Numbered from the stretch's first letter, positions 23,703-35,297 are shown. The stretch is 64,000 nucleotides of DNA from Agelas oroides (GCA_949130485.1 OX422201.1:5291127-5355126), one strand, 5' to 3'. Numbers and translations: made by a program. Notes: generated from the sequence alone by a model not told the origin.

Positions 23703-26700
23703 CTAGTCCAAAGTCTGTGTATCGTTTTCACGAATGGCGCTATCGGAACCATTTGCAATGGAAAGTTTGAGTTGTACTGGTTTGCTGCTCTTGTCTGTAA
23801 ATCCTTTCTCTGTGAATCCATTTGTACACTTGTCCCATCCATTTGTGTACCGTTGTGCCCCATTGCATGTTTGGTCTTCTTCGAGGGGTCTGAGCTCATC
23901 GATGAGTTCCTGGAAGCTGTAGACGAACCAGGGGGCTCCCTCCTTGACCTTCTCCCTCACTACATTCCCACCAAACCCAATGAAGGTGTCCTGGGGGGGG
24001 AGAGGAAAAAAACAAACAAACAAACAAAATACCGTATGGCTGGAAATTTTTGCGAGGATTTTAATTTGGCGAATTGGCGAATTTCTTACTAAATCGCCAA
24101 ATTTAATTCCGCCAATTTTTTTATTTAATGATCATTACCTGCTCGCGACACGATCTTGATATAATCACGTGCGCTTACGAGGTTTGTCACGTGGGTATTA
24201 GAAGTGTGAGTAATCAGCGAACTCAAAGATTCGAAGATGTATTCCTTGCACAAATACTTTAAACAGGCCTCTCTAACACCATCCTCTAACTCTGCTTACT
24301 CTTTCCTAACTAAAAAGGATGTCGAATCTGCAAATGAAAACTTGGAGACGGCTCTCGCGGAGAAACCAGCAACTACAAGAAGAGTAGGTCTCAAGTACAA
24401 CACTTACACGCCCCAGCAGAGAGCAGAGATTGGAAAATATGCCGCTGCAACACCAGAGCAGCTAAACATTTCTCTCGGATACTTGGCTGCAATATCTTGG
24501 AATCAACGGCAAGAAGACTTAAGACGTATCAATAATCAATGATGTCATGCGTAATACTTGCGTGTGGAACATGCATTCGCCAAATTTAATTCGGCAATAA
24601 CATTTTTAGACCAATTCGCCAAATTTAATGCCCACCAAAATAACCGGCTATATGGTAGATGGGGGAGGGGCAACAGTAAGTGTAGATGTACATGTACCTC
24701 CAGTGTAACTAGGTATTATGCATATGCAAAACATGCCTCATAGAAGAAAAGGACAAGAGGGTCCAGCTACAAGCCTCTGTAATCTCTGAAATGGTGCTAT
24801 TTGAGTTGAATAAGGTGTCAAGTTGTGTGATTGACCAATTCATTGCCCAAAACTTGCACAACTCAGTCTCAACTGGTGGGCTCTAGCCAAATGCTCTGAC
24901 TGGTGACAATTCCAGACAAAAAATCATTTTGTAACCAGCCACCCATACATAGCAATATCTCTAGAATGTAAACAACAGTCGGCAGCTCAATACCAACTAA
25001 ACCTGGTGTCACTCCTACAGTCACAACTGAGTAAACAACTTACAGCAGGTGGGGAGGCTTCCATGTCTGTGGCACCATCTCCAATCATCACAACCCTAAA
25101 AACCATGAGGCAGACTATGATATTGTTGAGTGTATCTAAGTCACTTCTCCCAAAGTATGATATTGTTGAGTCACTTCTCCCACAGTTTTGACTTACGTGT
25201 CATGTTTTTGTTTCACTAGCCCCACAACAAATGTTTTGCCACCAGAACGACTAGTCGGCTCTGATTCATCGAATCCAGCAAATTGGCCTGGAAGAATAGA
25301 ATAACAATAGGATGCTCCTGTCACACACTGCTCACTGCACACTTGATCACACAAGTCGTCGAAGCAGTATTTGAGCTGCTTTGTCTACCAGCAAGTGTGC
25401 ACAATTCCCAAAAAGGGTAAAGAGTGGCACTGTTTCAATTATCCTGATGGTAGTGGAGGAGGGAATGCATGCCACACTTCCAACCCATCCCACATTGTTG
25501 TAAACTATGGATTCTTGCTAGTCAAAACTCACTAGTAATGGCGTACCTACACAAGGTAAGGGACTACTACCCTTGAAACCAGGGTTCGAACCAGTTCATT
25601 TGCCAATTGTACTGTCTATTAGCTCTACTTGTACACAACCACTAGCCTCGTTCCGAGGCTGTGCGCGTTCGTGGGGTGCAGTACGAAATTCACACAGAAT
25701 TTCGTACTACAAGCGACAAAAGCACAAGGCCTGGGAACAAGGCTACACAAGCACTACAAAACTGGAAGCTGTAGTTAGTCTACCTAAAACTATGATGTCA
25801 TTTTACATAATTGCATTCCTAAGCATGAGATCTACATACATTCCTACAAACAGCTGATGCAAACATGACACTAACTGGTCAACCTTAGCCTCATTCCCAG
25901 GCACGAAGAGGAGGAGGAGAAAGAGTTACAGTTGGAGCCATTTGCATACGTATGTGCTTAATTATCATCGATCAAGCATGTGTTCACTAGTGGGAAGTAC
26001 TTCAAAGTCGCATGGTGGATTCTATGATTTGCTTTTTAACTTTTTCAGAGTTCTAGCAGAAAGGGCAGACGAAAGGACGATGGAAGCCAAAGTTACCTCT
26101 TGTGATGGTTTTACTGGTAACTAGGTACCACTTCTTGTCAACCAACTCCACGGGAGTTCAGAGTTCCGTTTAAAGCTTCAAATCAGCTGCTGAACATGCA
26201 TAATCGAGTGAGCTCTTTGCACATCATATGGTGCCACGATAAATCTATGGACAGTGTAATGTTTAGTATCAAAATTTGGTGTCACAAATGTACAAAAGTA
26301 CATTGACAGTATATGGAGGCTTTGCAATTCCACAGCGATGCGCAAACAGCTAAAACCAGGCCCTTTCTCCTCTTCCTCTTTAGGCCTGGGAACGAGGCTA
26401 GGTTGACCCTACCACATTAGCAGCCTGTGTTAAACAACCATGGCCAATGAAACCCTCACCCACCATCTTCTGCAAAGAGCAGCCTATTGCAATACACATC
26501 CTCTTCAGGAATTTTCAAGTATTGCGCAAAGGGTTCAATCAGTTGTCGAAATCCTCCAGACACCAGATAAACCTTTGTCCCCCTAGACTGTAACAGTCGT
26601 ATCAAAGTTCTGATAACAAGAAATGAACAAAGGGTAGACTTAAACAAAAGGCATTCATCATTCAGGTATAGTCGACATGCCAACAAAGAGAGTCATGATT

Positions 26701-28415
26701 TATTTAGACCAGAAACTCAACCAGTAGGCCATACATGAAAACACACAATAGATCTGTTGTTCCTTACTCCACTTGAGGTGTGAGAATTCTATCAGGCGTG
26801 TGATGTTGGCTAAATTCTGTAACCTGTTCGAGTGGGAAAAATTAAGTCAAAATATTAAAGAAAGAGTTGGCAACTCCAATGAGTCTGTACATAGCCACAC
26901 CCACTATACACACCTGCTGTAGAGTTGGCTTGATGATGTTCAGGCGGGTCCGAAGTGCCTCCCGGAATGTCATGGATCCTCCCATAGCTTGTTTCGTCCT
27001 GAAATAGAAGAACACATCACTTCAGCACTACACACACATATTATGTTAGTATTAGTGAGATGATGAGGTTCTTCGTTGTTACTGATCCATTTTAGGGTAA
27101 AATAGAAGTTAATTTCGAAATATAGGAAAGTTTCTTTAGCCTAATGGCTGGGCTGCATGGTTTACTACAGGTGTACAACAAATTCCTTATCCCATTGCAT
27201 GATCATTGATAGGAGGGAACCTAAGCAAGGAACCTACGTAACTTCCTCCACTTCCAGGAGCAGTACAAGTGTATTTATGTAGGAAGTGGCAAACAGTCTA
27301 GCACGACCCACAAATCAACAAACACAAACCTACTGAGGATACACATCATTGGAGTCAAAAGGTCAGTGAGGATTGCTCCTCCCTCCCTGCCTCCTCACCA
27401 CAGGGTTCCAGCAATCCTCACCGACATTTGACCTCCAATGACGTAGTGCATCCTCAGTAGTGCACGGCTATAAATAGCGGTGTTTGTTCACACTTCTTCA
27501 CTTTTGCCCTGATGACGACTGGAGCATTCAGTCGAAATGTCGGCAAGTTATTTTCTGAGCTCAAGATAACCTTCCTCTTCATTTTGACTGAAGCACTCAA
27601 TCGAAACATCGGCAAGTTATTTTCCAAACTCAAGTTGGTATCAGAAAATCTAAGGTCTCAACACTCATAGCCTACATCTCCATGCTCTAGTTGTAAAGAG
27701 AAGGAGTTAGGTGTGGCTAGCAAGATTGCTGCTAGCTCAAGCGGTAGTCACTTATATGTCGCCTGTAGAAGCGTTTGCGACTGCGATCAAGTTTTTTGAT
27801 CGGCAAAAAGTGTGCTTGATCGCTTGATCGTTCCCTTCTGAGGCTGATCGCTTGATTTCCAAGGGTCAAAGGTCAAATTGCAGCCGTGCATTCTTGATTG
27901 TTGGTTTTTAGCAGTTCAGAGGTCACCTTGATCCCTTGATCAGCCCCCCAAAAGGGCTTTGATCGCTTGATTCAATTTTGATCCCAACACTTCTACACAG
28001 GACATACAAGTGACTACCCCTTGTAGCTGGTCTTGCAGGAGTAGCTGCTAGCTGAGTGCTTGTGTCTCCAAGGGGTAAACTTGCGAGCTACTCTACTGTA
28101 TAATTACAACCATTTATGATGCTCCTTTCAAAACAGCAGGACAATAAGGAATTTTGGGGCAAAACCCAATGACACTCCTACACTTCTTTTGTGACCTTTC
28201 ATAAGTGGAATCATGCATCATAAGCCAGTTCTTTCATGCATTTACACAACTTACAGTTTTTCCACCTCGTCCCCAGCGCCACAGAAGTGCGCGAGTCTGT
28301 CGATGCCTTCCACGGAGATCACGGTGCTGTCCACATCGAAGCATACTGCAGAAGCCTCACGCCACAGGCGTTTTGCTTCTTCTAATCTTTTTGCTCCAGA
28401 TTTTACCACTGGCAT
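23703..28415 (-). CDS. PSPH: Phosphoserine phosphatase, copy 2
   Basis: Same enzyme as copy 1. Seven exons: 28415-28255, 26998-26914, 26823-26768, 26609-26464, 25287-25197, 25095-25044 and 23990-23703, all GT-AG and in phase, giving 292 aa. Motifs are intact: CFDVDSTVI, LVSGGFRQ, SGGK after FDESEPTSR, and MIGDGATDME. It differs from copy 1 by an extra phase-0 intron after LKPTLQQ-equivalent residues (IKPTLQQ), so exons 2 and 3 here equal exon 2 of copy 1. The exon coding MIGDGATDMEASPPA is nearly identical between the copies, whereas the C-terminal tails after ELIDELRPLE differ almost completely. An intact frame and intact catalytic residues argue that both copies work. Introns carry several mobile elements. 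Confidence 0.94.
24032..24654. mobile_element. TA-target inverted-repeat element with a short ORF
   Basis: Ends are CCGTATGGCTGG on the left and the inverse of CCATATAGCCGG on the right, with TTTGGCGAATTGG motifs just inside, and TA flanks both sides (24030-24031, 24655-24656). A plus-strand frame at 24237-24542 codes about 101 residues (MYSLHKYFKQ...). Its middle part, KYNTYTPQQRAEIGKYAA, resembles the N-terminal helix-turn-helix region seen in some Tc1/pogo-like transposase relatives; that link is from memory and tentative. It is a deletion derivative or gene-capture element, not autonomous. It lies in the last intron of PSPH copy 2. Confidence 0.8.
25643..25745. mobile_element. Foldback element, TAGCCTCGTTCCCAGG family, 103 bp
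   Basis: Begins TAGCCTCGTTCCGAGGC and ends GCCTGGGAACAAGGCTA, with a longer inverted region inside. Flanks are CACAACCAC (25634-25642) and CACAAGCAC (25746-25754), a 9-bp duplication with one mismatch. In an intron of PSPH copy 2. Confidence 0.85.
25886..26400. mobile_element. Foldback-type element, TAGCCTCGTTCCCAGG family, 515 bp
   Basis: Starts TAGCCTCATTCCCAGGC and ends GCCTGGGAACGAGGCTA; the inverted match extends about 40 bp inward through GAGGAGGAGAAAG. The 9-bp flanks GGTCAACCT and GGTTGACCC agree at six of nine places, so the duplication is decayed or absent. Interior has no recognised coding part. Confidence 0.75.
27331..27460. repeat. Imperfect inverted repeat (hairpin), 130 bp
   Basis: TACTGAGGAT...GTGAGGATTGCT on the left matches the reverse complement of the right half ending ATCCTCAGTA, with a loop of about 30 bp. 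It directly precedes the hammerhead-like motif and may belong to the same element. Confidence 0.75.
27502..27616 (+). other. Hammerhead-ribozyme-like motif and a diverged second copy
   Basis: The order is stem I 5' strand (TTTTGCC, 27502-27508), CTGATGA (27509-27515), a stem formed by GACTG (27517-27521) and CAGTC (27529-27533), GAAA (27534-27537), then GTC (27539-27541) and the stem I 3' strand GGCAAG (27542-27547). This is the element order of a type I hammerhead with a very short stem III. One base (C at 27516) is extra before stem II, which departs from the consensus. A second copy 70 bp downstream keeps the stem II region, GAAA (27603-27606) and GGCAAG but lacks the CTGATGA box. Short-stem-III hammerheads in tandem are known from Penelope-like retroelements and retrozymes; a relic of such an element is an inference. 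Confidence 0.4.
27731..28029. mobile_element. Inverted-repeat element with TTGATCGCTTGATC-rich interior
   Basis: The first ~43 bp (GCTAGCTCAAGCGGTAGTCA...) match the reverse complement of the last ~40 bp. The interior is an irregular run of TTGATC and CGCTTGATCG motifs. No coding part. It lies in intron 1 of PSPH copy 2. Confidence 0.7.
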
Positions 28416-29664
28416 TTTGAATGTGGATTGATTGCACTATGGGTAACGTTATAATTATTCTGCAGGACAAAAGTGATTGTACTCCGAGTCAAGTTGTTGT
28501 GTCTTTACGATGGAACAAAGCGACCGGCGTTGGCAGTAAAATCACGCCACATGCTCCGCTTACGCATATATACTGTACACACCCACCAAATCAGATTAGC
28601 CACACGCGTGTCATTGCAGCCCACCCTATCGGCTGATCGCCGAGTAAAGGTCACCACTGCACTCTTACCCACCTGCATGGTCACATCATCAGTTGCATCT
28701 TAATTGCTGTTAAATGTTAAATCACAAACAGCCACAGAACCTGAACCCAGGACTTATTGTTCAGAAATGTAGTGTTCAGGAAAGTCCCTAATTTCTACAG
28801 GCAAGCACATGACTGTCAAACTCCACCTTGCTGTGAAACAACCCATCGCAACAAGCTTTTTCTGATTGGTTAAAAAGTATGAGTGGAATGATTGTGAATA
28901 CTTTCACTCTCTCGCTGTAAACCTGTCAACCTTCTCTGAAGAGGAGGTGAGGCTAGGTCATAAAAAAGTGGGCTGCCGGCGGTTGGCAAACAATGAAACC
29001 TGCCACGCCCTCAGGGCTACATGTACGCATTAATGCATGGCACTCATGGTCAATAGAAATGCACAAACACGTATCTACAATACTTAGATGGCTGTGTTAC
29101 AAGGAGGTAGGTAAATTGTTAATTAATATTGCAGTCTGCATAACCAGTTAGAACTAGTACCCTTACATTGCCCCAGCATGCTAACAAAGTCTGGAGAGCC
29201 TACTGGGGGGAACAACTGCCATAATCATGCATGCGTTGGTAGCTACAGTGACTGTGTGGTTGCCTGCATGAGACATTACCAGAGGATGTACGGCTGTGTA
29301 TCACATCCCTTTTCCATTGCTGAACCAAAGCACACTAAACAGTAAAACTGCATTACTTTTATCTGCTTCCTTGCTGAGTTGCATGGGAATAAGGCCAGGG
29401 TCAGCTTTTCTTACCACGACAGATTTATTTGCAGGCTTCCATACACCAACTCTACCACAGATATCTTGTGCACATGTCATTGTCCTACTTCCCCTGTGAC
29501 CTTTGATACACCCACACAGTAGTGTTTACATTGCACAATCCGCCCATCAGCCTTATGAAAACCCTCAAAGATGTGGTTTAACCTCAGTATTCTAGTGTCT
29601 GCATGGAATGCTCAGAATTATTATTATTAAAAATGTATGTGTCACTGCAAAGTATAAAATATCC
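28416..29664. other. Region between PSPH copy 2 and CCDC157
   Basis: Holds the 5' flank of PSPH copy 2, the 75-bp duplicate of the CCDC157 3' end at 28783-28857, and otherwise no exon or repeat I can name. Confidence 0.6.
28783..28857 (-). pseudogene. Partial duplicate of the last CCDC157 coding segment
   Basis: This 75-bp stretch matches 29660-29738, the 3' end of the CCDC157-like gene, including the stop codon. It reads FHSKVEFDSHVLACRN and stop, against FHSKVELDGHLLACRN and stop in the gene 877 bp upstream on the sense strand. Similarity fades just before the first Cys pair. It may be the remnant of a local duplication or an unused alternative last exon; no acceptor site is obvious next to it. 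Confidence 0.75.
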
Positions 29665-32600
29665 CTAATTTCTACAGGCCAGCAGATGACCGTCAAGCTC
29701 CACCTTGCTGTGAAACATCCTATCACACTTGCTACACATGCAGACTTCAGTATCACCATACAAACTGTTTAGGGAGCCATGTAGACTGACATTGGGGCCT
29801 TCATGCCATGCAGCTCCCTGTTTTGGTGGTGAAGAACGATTACAGCTTCCAGTCATGTCTGACTTGTGAGCTTGAGCAATGGCTTCCACTAAGTATCCAA
29901 ATCTCCCTCGTAGCTTAGAGTTTGTTGAAGGTCTTTCCAATTGTTTGTGTATTGCAGTAGTTGAGCTGGGTGCTTGCTGCAGCTTGTGACCCGAGTCAAG
30001 TGCAGGAGGGGAATAGTTCCTTCTTGAAGTTTTGGAGTGTTTATCAATACTTGCAGCACGTTTTGTTTTTCTTTTTTCTGTCTTCTCCACAGGATGGATG
30101 TAAGACTGGTCTGTAACAGGTGTCAGCTCCTGCTGAGCCTTTAACAGCGTCTCTCTCTGCCAAAGTGGGATGGGTCCCTTGAGCTGCATGTGGTGGATAG
30201 ATGAATATACTTAAAAATTGTGATATGCTCATGAATTTAAGATCTAACCTTGCTCCCAGGTCTTCCCCGTCTTTTATTCTTCCGTCTGCATCCACAATAA
30301 TACACAGAAGTGGAACAGCAGTACCATTGTGAATGCAGACTGAAGGGTAAAAAAAAAGCGGGGACGGTTTGGGAATGAGGCTTTTGAAGATCTACAGCTC
30401 TCCATTACTGGTGGTGAGATGAGTTGAAAAGGAGCCTTTTGTGCATGCCTGAATGCAACCCCTACTATCCCAACCTGAAACATATCTCCTTCATCCAGCC
30501 TAAGTGTTTGAGCGGCTAGCACAGCCCTCTCCCTCAGCTCGTGATTCTGTTCTTCCAACAGCAAGATACGAATGGTATTGGCCGAAATCTGCTTTTGTGA
30601 GGGTATACCACCAGAGCCACCAGTGGTTTGCTTCACAAAGGGATAGTCCATGAGCAGCCTGCACCTCTGCTTCTCCCCCTGAAGATGTTGTCTAACCTCA
30701 CCGACCTCTCTCTCAAGCTCAGATACCTGCTGCACAAGCCTCACTTGCTCTTCTTTTGACTGTGAGAGTTTAATCTGTGAAATTGTCATAAGTGATCATT
30801 GGCAAAATGGTTTGTAATAACCCATGCGTGTGCTTGAACAGTTTGCTCACCTCCTCCTCACGTAGCCTTCCCTGCAGCTGGGTACACTCCTCCTGGATCC
30901 TCTCCATCTCAGCCCCGAGATCATCTCGGCTGGTGACAGCCTTTTGAAGCTGCTCATGTAGACTACTACACTCCTGGTCTAGCTCATCTAGCCGACCCAG
31001 CAGACTGGACTGCTTCCCCTGCAACAACTACAGAATAGTGAGGCGAGGGAGGGGACATTGAGCGGAGGGGAGGGTTAGAAGGTGAGGGAGGGACATTGAG
31101 AGGAGGGAGGGAGAGGTGAGGGAGGGGAAGACATTTGAGAACACATGTAGGGATGGAACATCTTCCAACTACCCTAATATACATGTACCTCAGGAACTTG
31201 TTAAATGGGTTCACAGAATGTTGTGATGCGTGTGATGTGTGTGTGTGTGTGTGAACAGTTACATTGTTTATTACTGCTGATTCAGTGCTGAGAATGACAA
31301 ATGGTGTGTATGTGGAAGGATGTGGGATGATAGTTTGAATATATACATGTAATTATCACCATAGTACAAAGCTATACCGGAAAGTACTGTATTGTTACGA
31401 CTGTGCAGCACGAGTAACAATGCCAACGGAAACAAACAAGTGATATTTTTTCCGGTATAGCTTGTACTATGGTGATAATGATTTTACCATATGAACCTTT
31501 GGTTTCATTGCACGTTCAGACGCACGCACGTGACTTGTAGTACCTGATACATACGTATATACGGATTCTTGTAGTAAAAAATACGGCTTTTTATAAACTG
31601 TGCGCAGCTGCAAGGCTTCCCCATTGACCCCCATACATTAGTGTGAGTTAGATGTATGATAAGGAAGAGTTATCACAACTCTTGAAAATATGCCCACCCC
31701 ATTTTTTGAGGAGCCATTTACTATGTTATAACATGCAGGCACACACCTTGATCTTCTTGTTGAGTGTCTGGTTGTGCACTCTCATCTTGCTGAGCTCCAC
31801 CCCCCTTACTTCCAGCTGCTTCTGGCAGACCTCCAACTGCTTCTGATAGCCCTCCAGCTCCCCCCTCACACAGCTTAGCTCCTCCTCCAGCCTCCCTTTT
31901 GCTGACAACAGCTGCAGTTCACGACCCTGAACCATCTGCAGCTCCGACTGCAAGCTCTCTTGGTGGTGTTCTGAATGTACAGTATATGATGCATCTAGCT
32001 CAGTGATCATGAACTATATCACACTCTTGCATGCACTAATGTAACTGCTGATTCCATCCTGAGCCAAAGAACAACTGCATGCTCAAACATCATTCTGTAA
32101 AAGTCAAGTGTTCGTCCAGGTACAAAACTTGCCACATAACTATAATGCCTCACCAGCCAGCGCATAAGGCAAATTGTCATACCTGAGAACAATGTCAGGT
32201 TAGCCAGGAGTAAAAGTAACCTTGTTTCTGAGATAGAGCCTGGGAACGAGGCTAGAGTAAAAGTAGGAGCCCATACCATACAATGCTACCAGTATGATGC
32301 TTGAGGCCATGAGCTCCTAATTTGATATGGTCCTGGCTGGACATTTCAAGGTATACTACATACTACCAGTATGACCACAAGGTAGCAGGTGGTTTCCTGG
32401 TGGTAGTAGTGACTATGTCAGAGATACTAGTGTACCCTACCTATGGCCATCCCATGCATGTTTGTGGAACCAGAAGCCTACTACCCTACCCATACAATTT
32501 CCAGAAACATGAATCTAAGAAATGTATGACCCTCCTTTCATCTCATGTGCTACATACCATGCCTGAAAATAGCCTAGTGCTCGTTCCCAGCATGTACATT

Positions 32601-34951
32601 ATGCGACAAAAAAGATGGTAAGGAGCCTAGGAACAATCCTGCCATGGGATGATAAACCACTTGTATGTTCACTGAGAACCATCCTGCCATGGGATGATGA
32701 ACCACTTGTATGCTCACTGAGAACCATCCTGCCATGGGATGATAAACCACTTGTATGCTCACTGAGAACCATCCTGCCATGGGATGATAAACCACTTGTA
32801 TGCTCACTGAGAACCATCCTGCCAGGCTAGCCTACTGATACACCATAGAGCAGGTATTGTACCCGGAAGTGTGTGCCAGCAGAAATTTGCGAGGAACCTA
32901 ACCTTGTTCCAAGACCCAACTCTACTTTTTTTGCTGCAAGTGATGAAAAGCGGAGCAGGGCCTGAGAATGGGGACCCATTATATGTGGGCTGATTGTGAG
33001 CAGTCACAAAACAACATGGCCCACACAAAGTAAAGCAAATATCCCCTTCCACGCATGGTCGGGCAAGACCTTGCTTGGATACAAGGCTAATCTCCCCCCA
33101 GACACTTCACTTTGGAGGCACATCACTAGCCTTACACTGATCATCAATGTATATGATGGTTCTTATGTACCTAGCTGAGCCACAAGTGCTCTGAAGTGGG
33201 TGACCTGCTTCTGGGTACCATTGAGCTCCTCATTCAGCCTGGTATTCCTCATCTCCTCCCGACTATTGGTCTCTTCAAGGATCCTCAGCTGGCTGGCAAA
33301 CGTCTCCTTGCTCTTGGCCAGTGAGCACTCATTCTTCTGCTGAATCTCGTGCATTGCAGATTGTAAAGAGTGGATCTGAGATCTGAGTGAGTTTGACTCT
33401 GCTGCAATTCTTGCTGTTTCCTCCCTGTGCGCATCACTCTCCAAAGCCAACTTGTCAGCTCTGCCTTCCAACTGAGAGCAATAACCCTTGATAATGTCCA
33501 CATCCTTCCTAAATGCACGTTCCCAGGTGCTGAGTTCCAGGCCTCCAACTCTGGCCAAGGCTCTCCAATCAGTGTTAGCTAGAGCTGAGCACAAATGATG
33601 CTTAGAACACAGGTCAGATATAGAGGCAGCGATGCTAACTAAGCAGTCCTGCGTATCTGAACACCTAGCGCAGAGAGCAAAGGCAGTCTCAGTAGTTTGC
33701 GTCCAAGTGCTCACTCCTGTGGGAGCACACTTCAAACTCTCTCTTGCACTATTCTGAATGGTAGAGTTTGGGGACTCTTCTTCAATAGGTGTGCTTGTCA
33801 ACAAGGACCTGCTCATACCAATCCCACTGCTAGGGTCCCTAAGGTCCTCATTTCTCAAAGAAGACAAGCTCCGGCTGGTATTGGCCATGGTAAGTCTGTT
33901 CATTCTCAATGTACCCTCAGCTTCGTAGGGTATAACACCACTAGTAGGTCTACTGGATACCGCTAGAATGTTAGACGTGGTGGAAGGTCTGCTAGTGTTA
34001 CTGTTGTTTTGGGCAAAGCTGGTAGTAGGTGTGCTGCCGTAGAGAGCTCCTTGCAGTTGTTTGTAGTTTTCGCGAAGGTTGGTAGCAGTTAATTCCAAGG
34101 AAGCTATCTTCTCATCTTTAGCACAAACCTTGGGGGGGAAATACAACAATGAGGCACAAGGATTAAGAAATATCTCCAGCTGTGTAGCCTAAACCTCCCC
34201 TCCCGATTTCTTTCTTTCTACATGCAAGCAGAGCTGGTGTGAAGTATAGATAACCTGGTTTTTCAGGTCCAGTGAAGAGTGCATATCGTTCAGAAATTTC
34301 TTAGCAAATTTCTTTGCTGCAGAGCCAAGGGTAAGAGGGAGGGTAGCGGACTTGTGTCCCGGGTTTCCATCAGAGAGCCTCAGGCAGCACTGTAAGAGAA
34401 GGATCAGCCTGGTGGAAAGAAAGAAAGGACAGAGGGTGAAGAAAGGAATTTTGATCTGTTCCCCAGGCCCCTCCCACCAGATTTCATCATGCAGTTGTGG
34501 AGATAATCAAGTCACCAATGTTGCAAGCGAGCTGTCTTTTTTAGGGTCTCATATGCTTGCAGTGTTAGCCTACTGCAAGCGAGGAACGGCTGGTGGGTAG
34601 AGCTAGTGGGAACAAGGCCATGTTGATATCCCAGGACTTCTCTGCACCACAGTCATAGCCATAGATCTGTATAGCACCTTAGTAATCAGAATACCTGTCT
34701 ACAACAAGCTCTAACAGCAACACATGGGCGGGGTAATTTCCCTCTTCACTGCCGGTGGAGTAGACCACGTTCCTCAGTACTTCTTCAGTGTCCAGGGAGA
34801 CCGCCAACCTCTCTGGAAACCGCCATGAAGGCACCTGAAGGCCTTCCCTGTTGGTAAAGGCCAACAGTACCTCTTTCAACCCGCCCTGAATGCCGCGCAG
34901 GTCACTCTTGAGACTGTCTATGCAGGAACGACTGCCAGCACTAAACGCCAT
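29665..34951 (-). CDS. CCDC157: CCDC157-like coiled-coil protein
   Basis: Seven exons: 34951-34695, 34408-34255, 34128-33171, 31970-31747, 31027-30851, 30774-30475 and 30183-29665. Phases agree at all junctions and give 862 aa; human CCDC157 is about 750. The N-terminal ~130 residues carry the family signature: SCIDSLKSDLRGIQG, VPSWRFPERLA, HVLLLELVVDRLILLLQ. A Ser/Thr-rich linker follows (about residues 160-260), then a conserved block with DWRALARVGGLELSTWE, then long coiled coils from about residue 370 to 650. The C-terminus ends in a possible C2HC zinc finger, CSKCDRMFHSKVELDGHLL then AC. Human CCDC157 is linked in the literature to Golgi/acrosome function in sperm; the role here is inferred only. 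Introns hold a foldback element, a 138-bp palindrome and a 60-bp tandem repeat. Confidence 0.92.
30246..30384. mobile_element. Foldback element, TAGCCTCGTTCCCAGG family, 139 bp
   Basis: Ends AACCTTGCTCCCAGGTC and GGGAATGAGGCTTT are inverted partners, with CCCCGTC/GGGGACGG-type pairing inside. Flanks TTAAGATCT (30237-30245) and TGAAGATCT (30385-30393) form a 9-bp duplication with one mismatch. Last intron of the CCDC157-like gene. Confidence 0.75.
31352..31489. mobile_element. Palindromic MITE, 138 bp
   Basis: ATTATCACCATAGTACAAAG at the left matches the reverse complement of the right end (CTTGTACTATGGTGATAAT) and pairing continues through GCTATACCGG. No coding part. It lies in intron 4 of the CCDC157-like gene. 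Confidence 0.8.
32636..32825. repeat. 60-bp tandem repeat, about 3.2 copies
   Basis: Nearly identical 60-bp units beginning ATCCTGCCATGGGATGAT, in intron 3 of the CCDC157-like gene. Open frames on both strands here are products of the period. Confidence 0.95.
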
Positions 34952-35297
34952 CCTATTTGTGTGTATTGTTTCGCCGTTGCTAGGTGATTGTTCTAATAAG
35001 TGCACACTGCTGGACGGTTACCAGATCTTGGCTTGGGAAGAAGACCAGGGAAGACAGGCTAAACCTCAGCATGCTCAAGCCAGATTGCTTTTACTAACAT
35101 CTCCAGGGTAAGTTATTTGAAGAGTAGAAAGATGTAGGGATGGCATGCCATATAAAAGCAAACAAGGGTGAGACCAGGCTGCATCAGTAAATGTTAATTT
35201 ATAAAAGCCTTTTAAACCCTAAATTAATGTCTTGTCATAAAAAGTGTCACCAACTGCCTGGCTGTTATTGAGTTTGTACTCTGATGCAGTCAGATGC

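Noticed and set aside
25540-25620. tRNA-like B-box GGTTCGAACC
   Set aside because: No cloverleaf and no A box at the right distance could be drawn.
34255-34408. A nearer acceptor for CCDC157 exon 2 (CTTACAG at about 34393)
   Set aside because: It would lead to an immediate stop. The acceptor at 34409-34410 keeps the frame and gives the family sequence LELVVDRLILLLQ.
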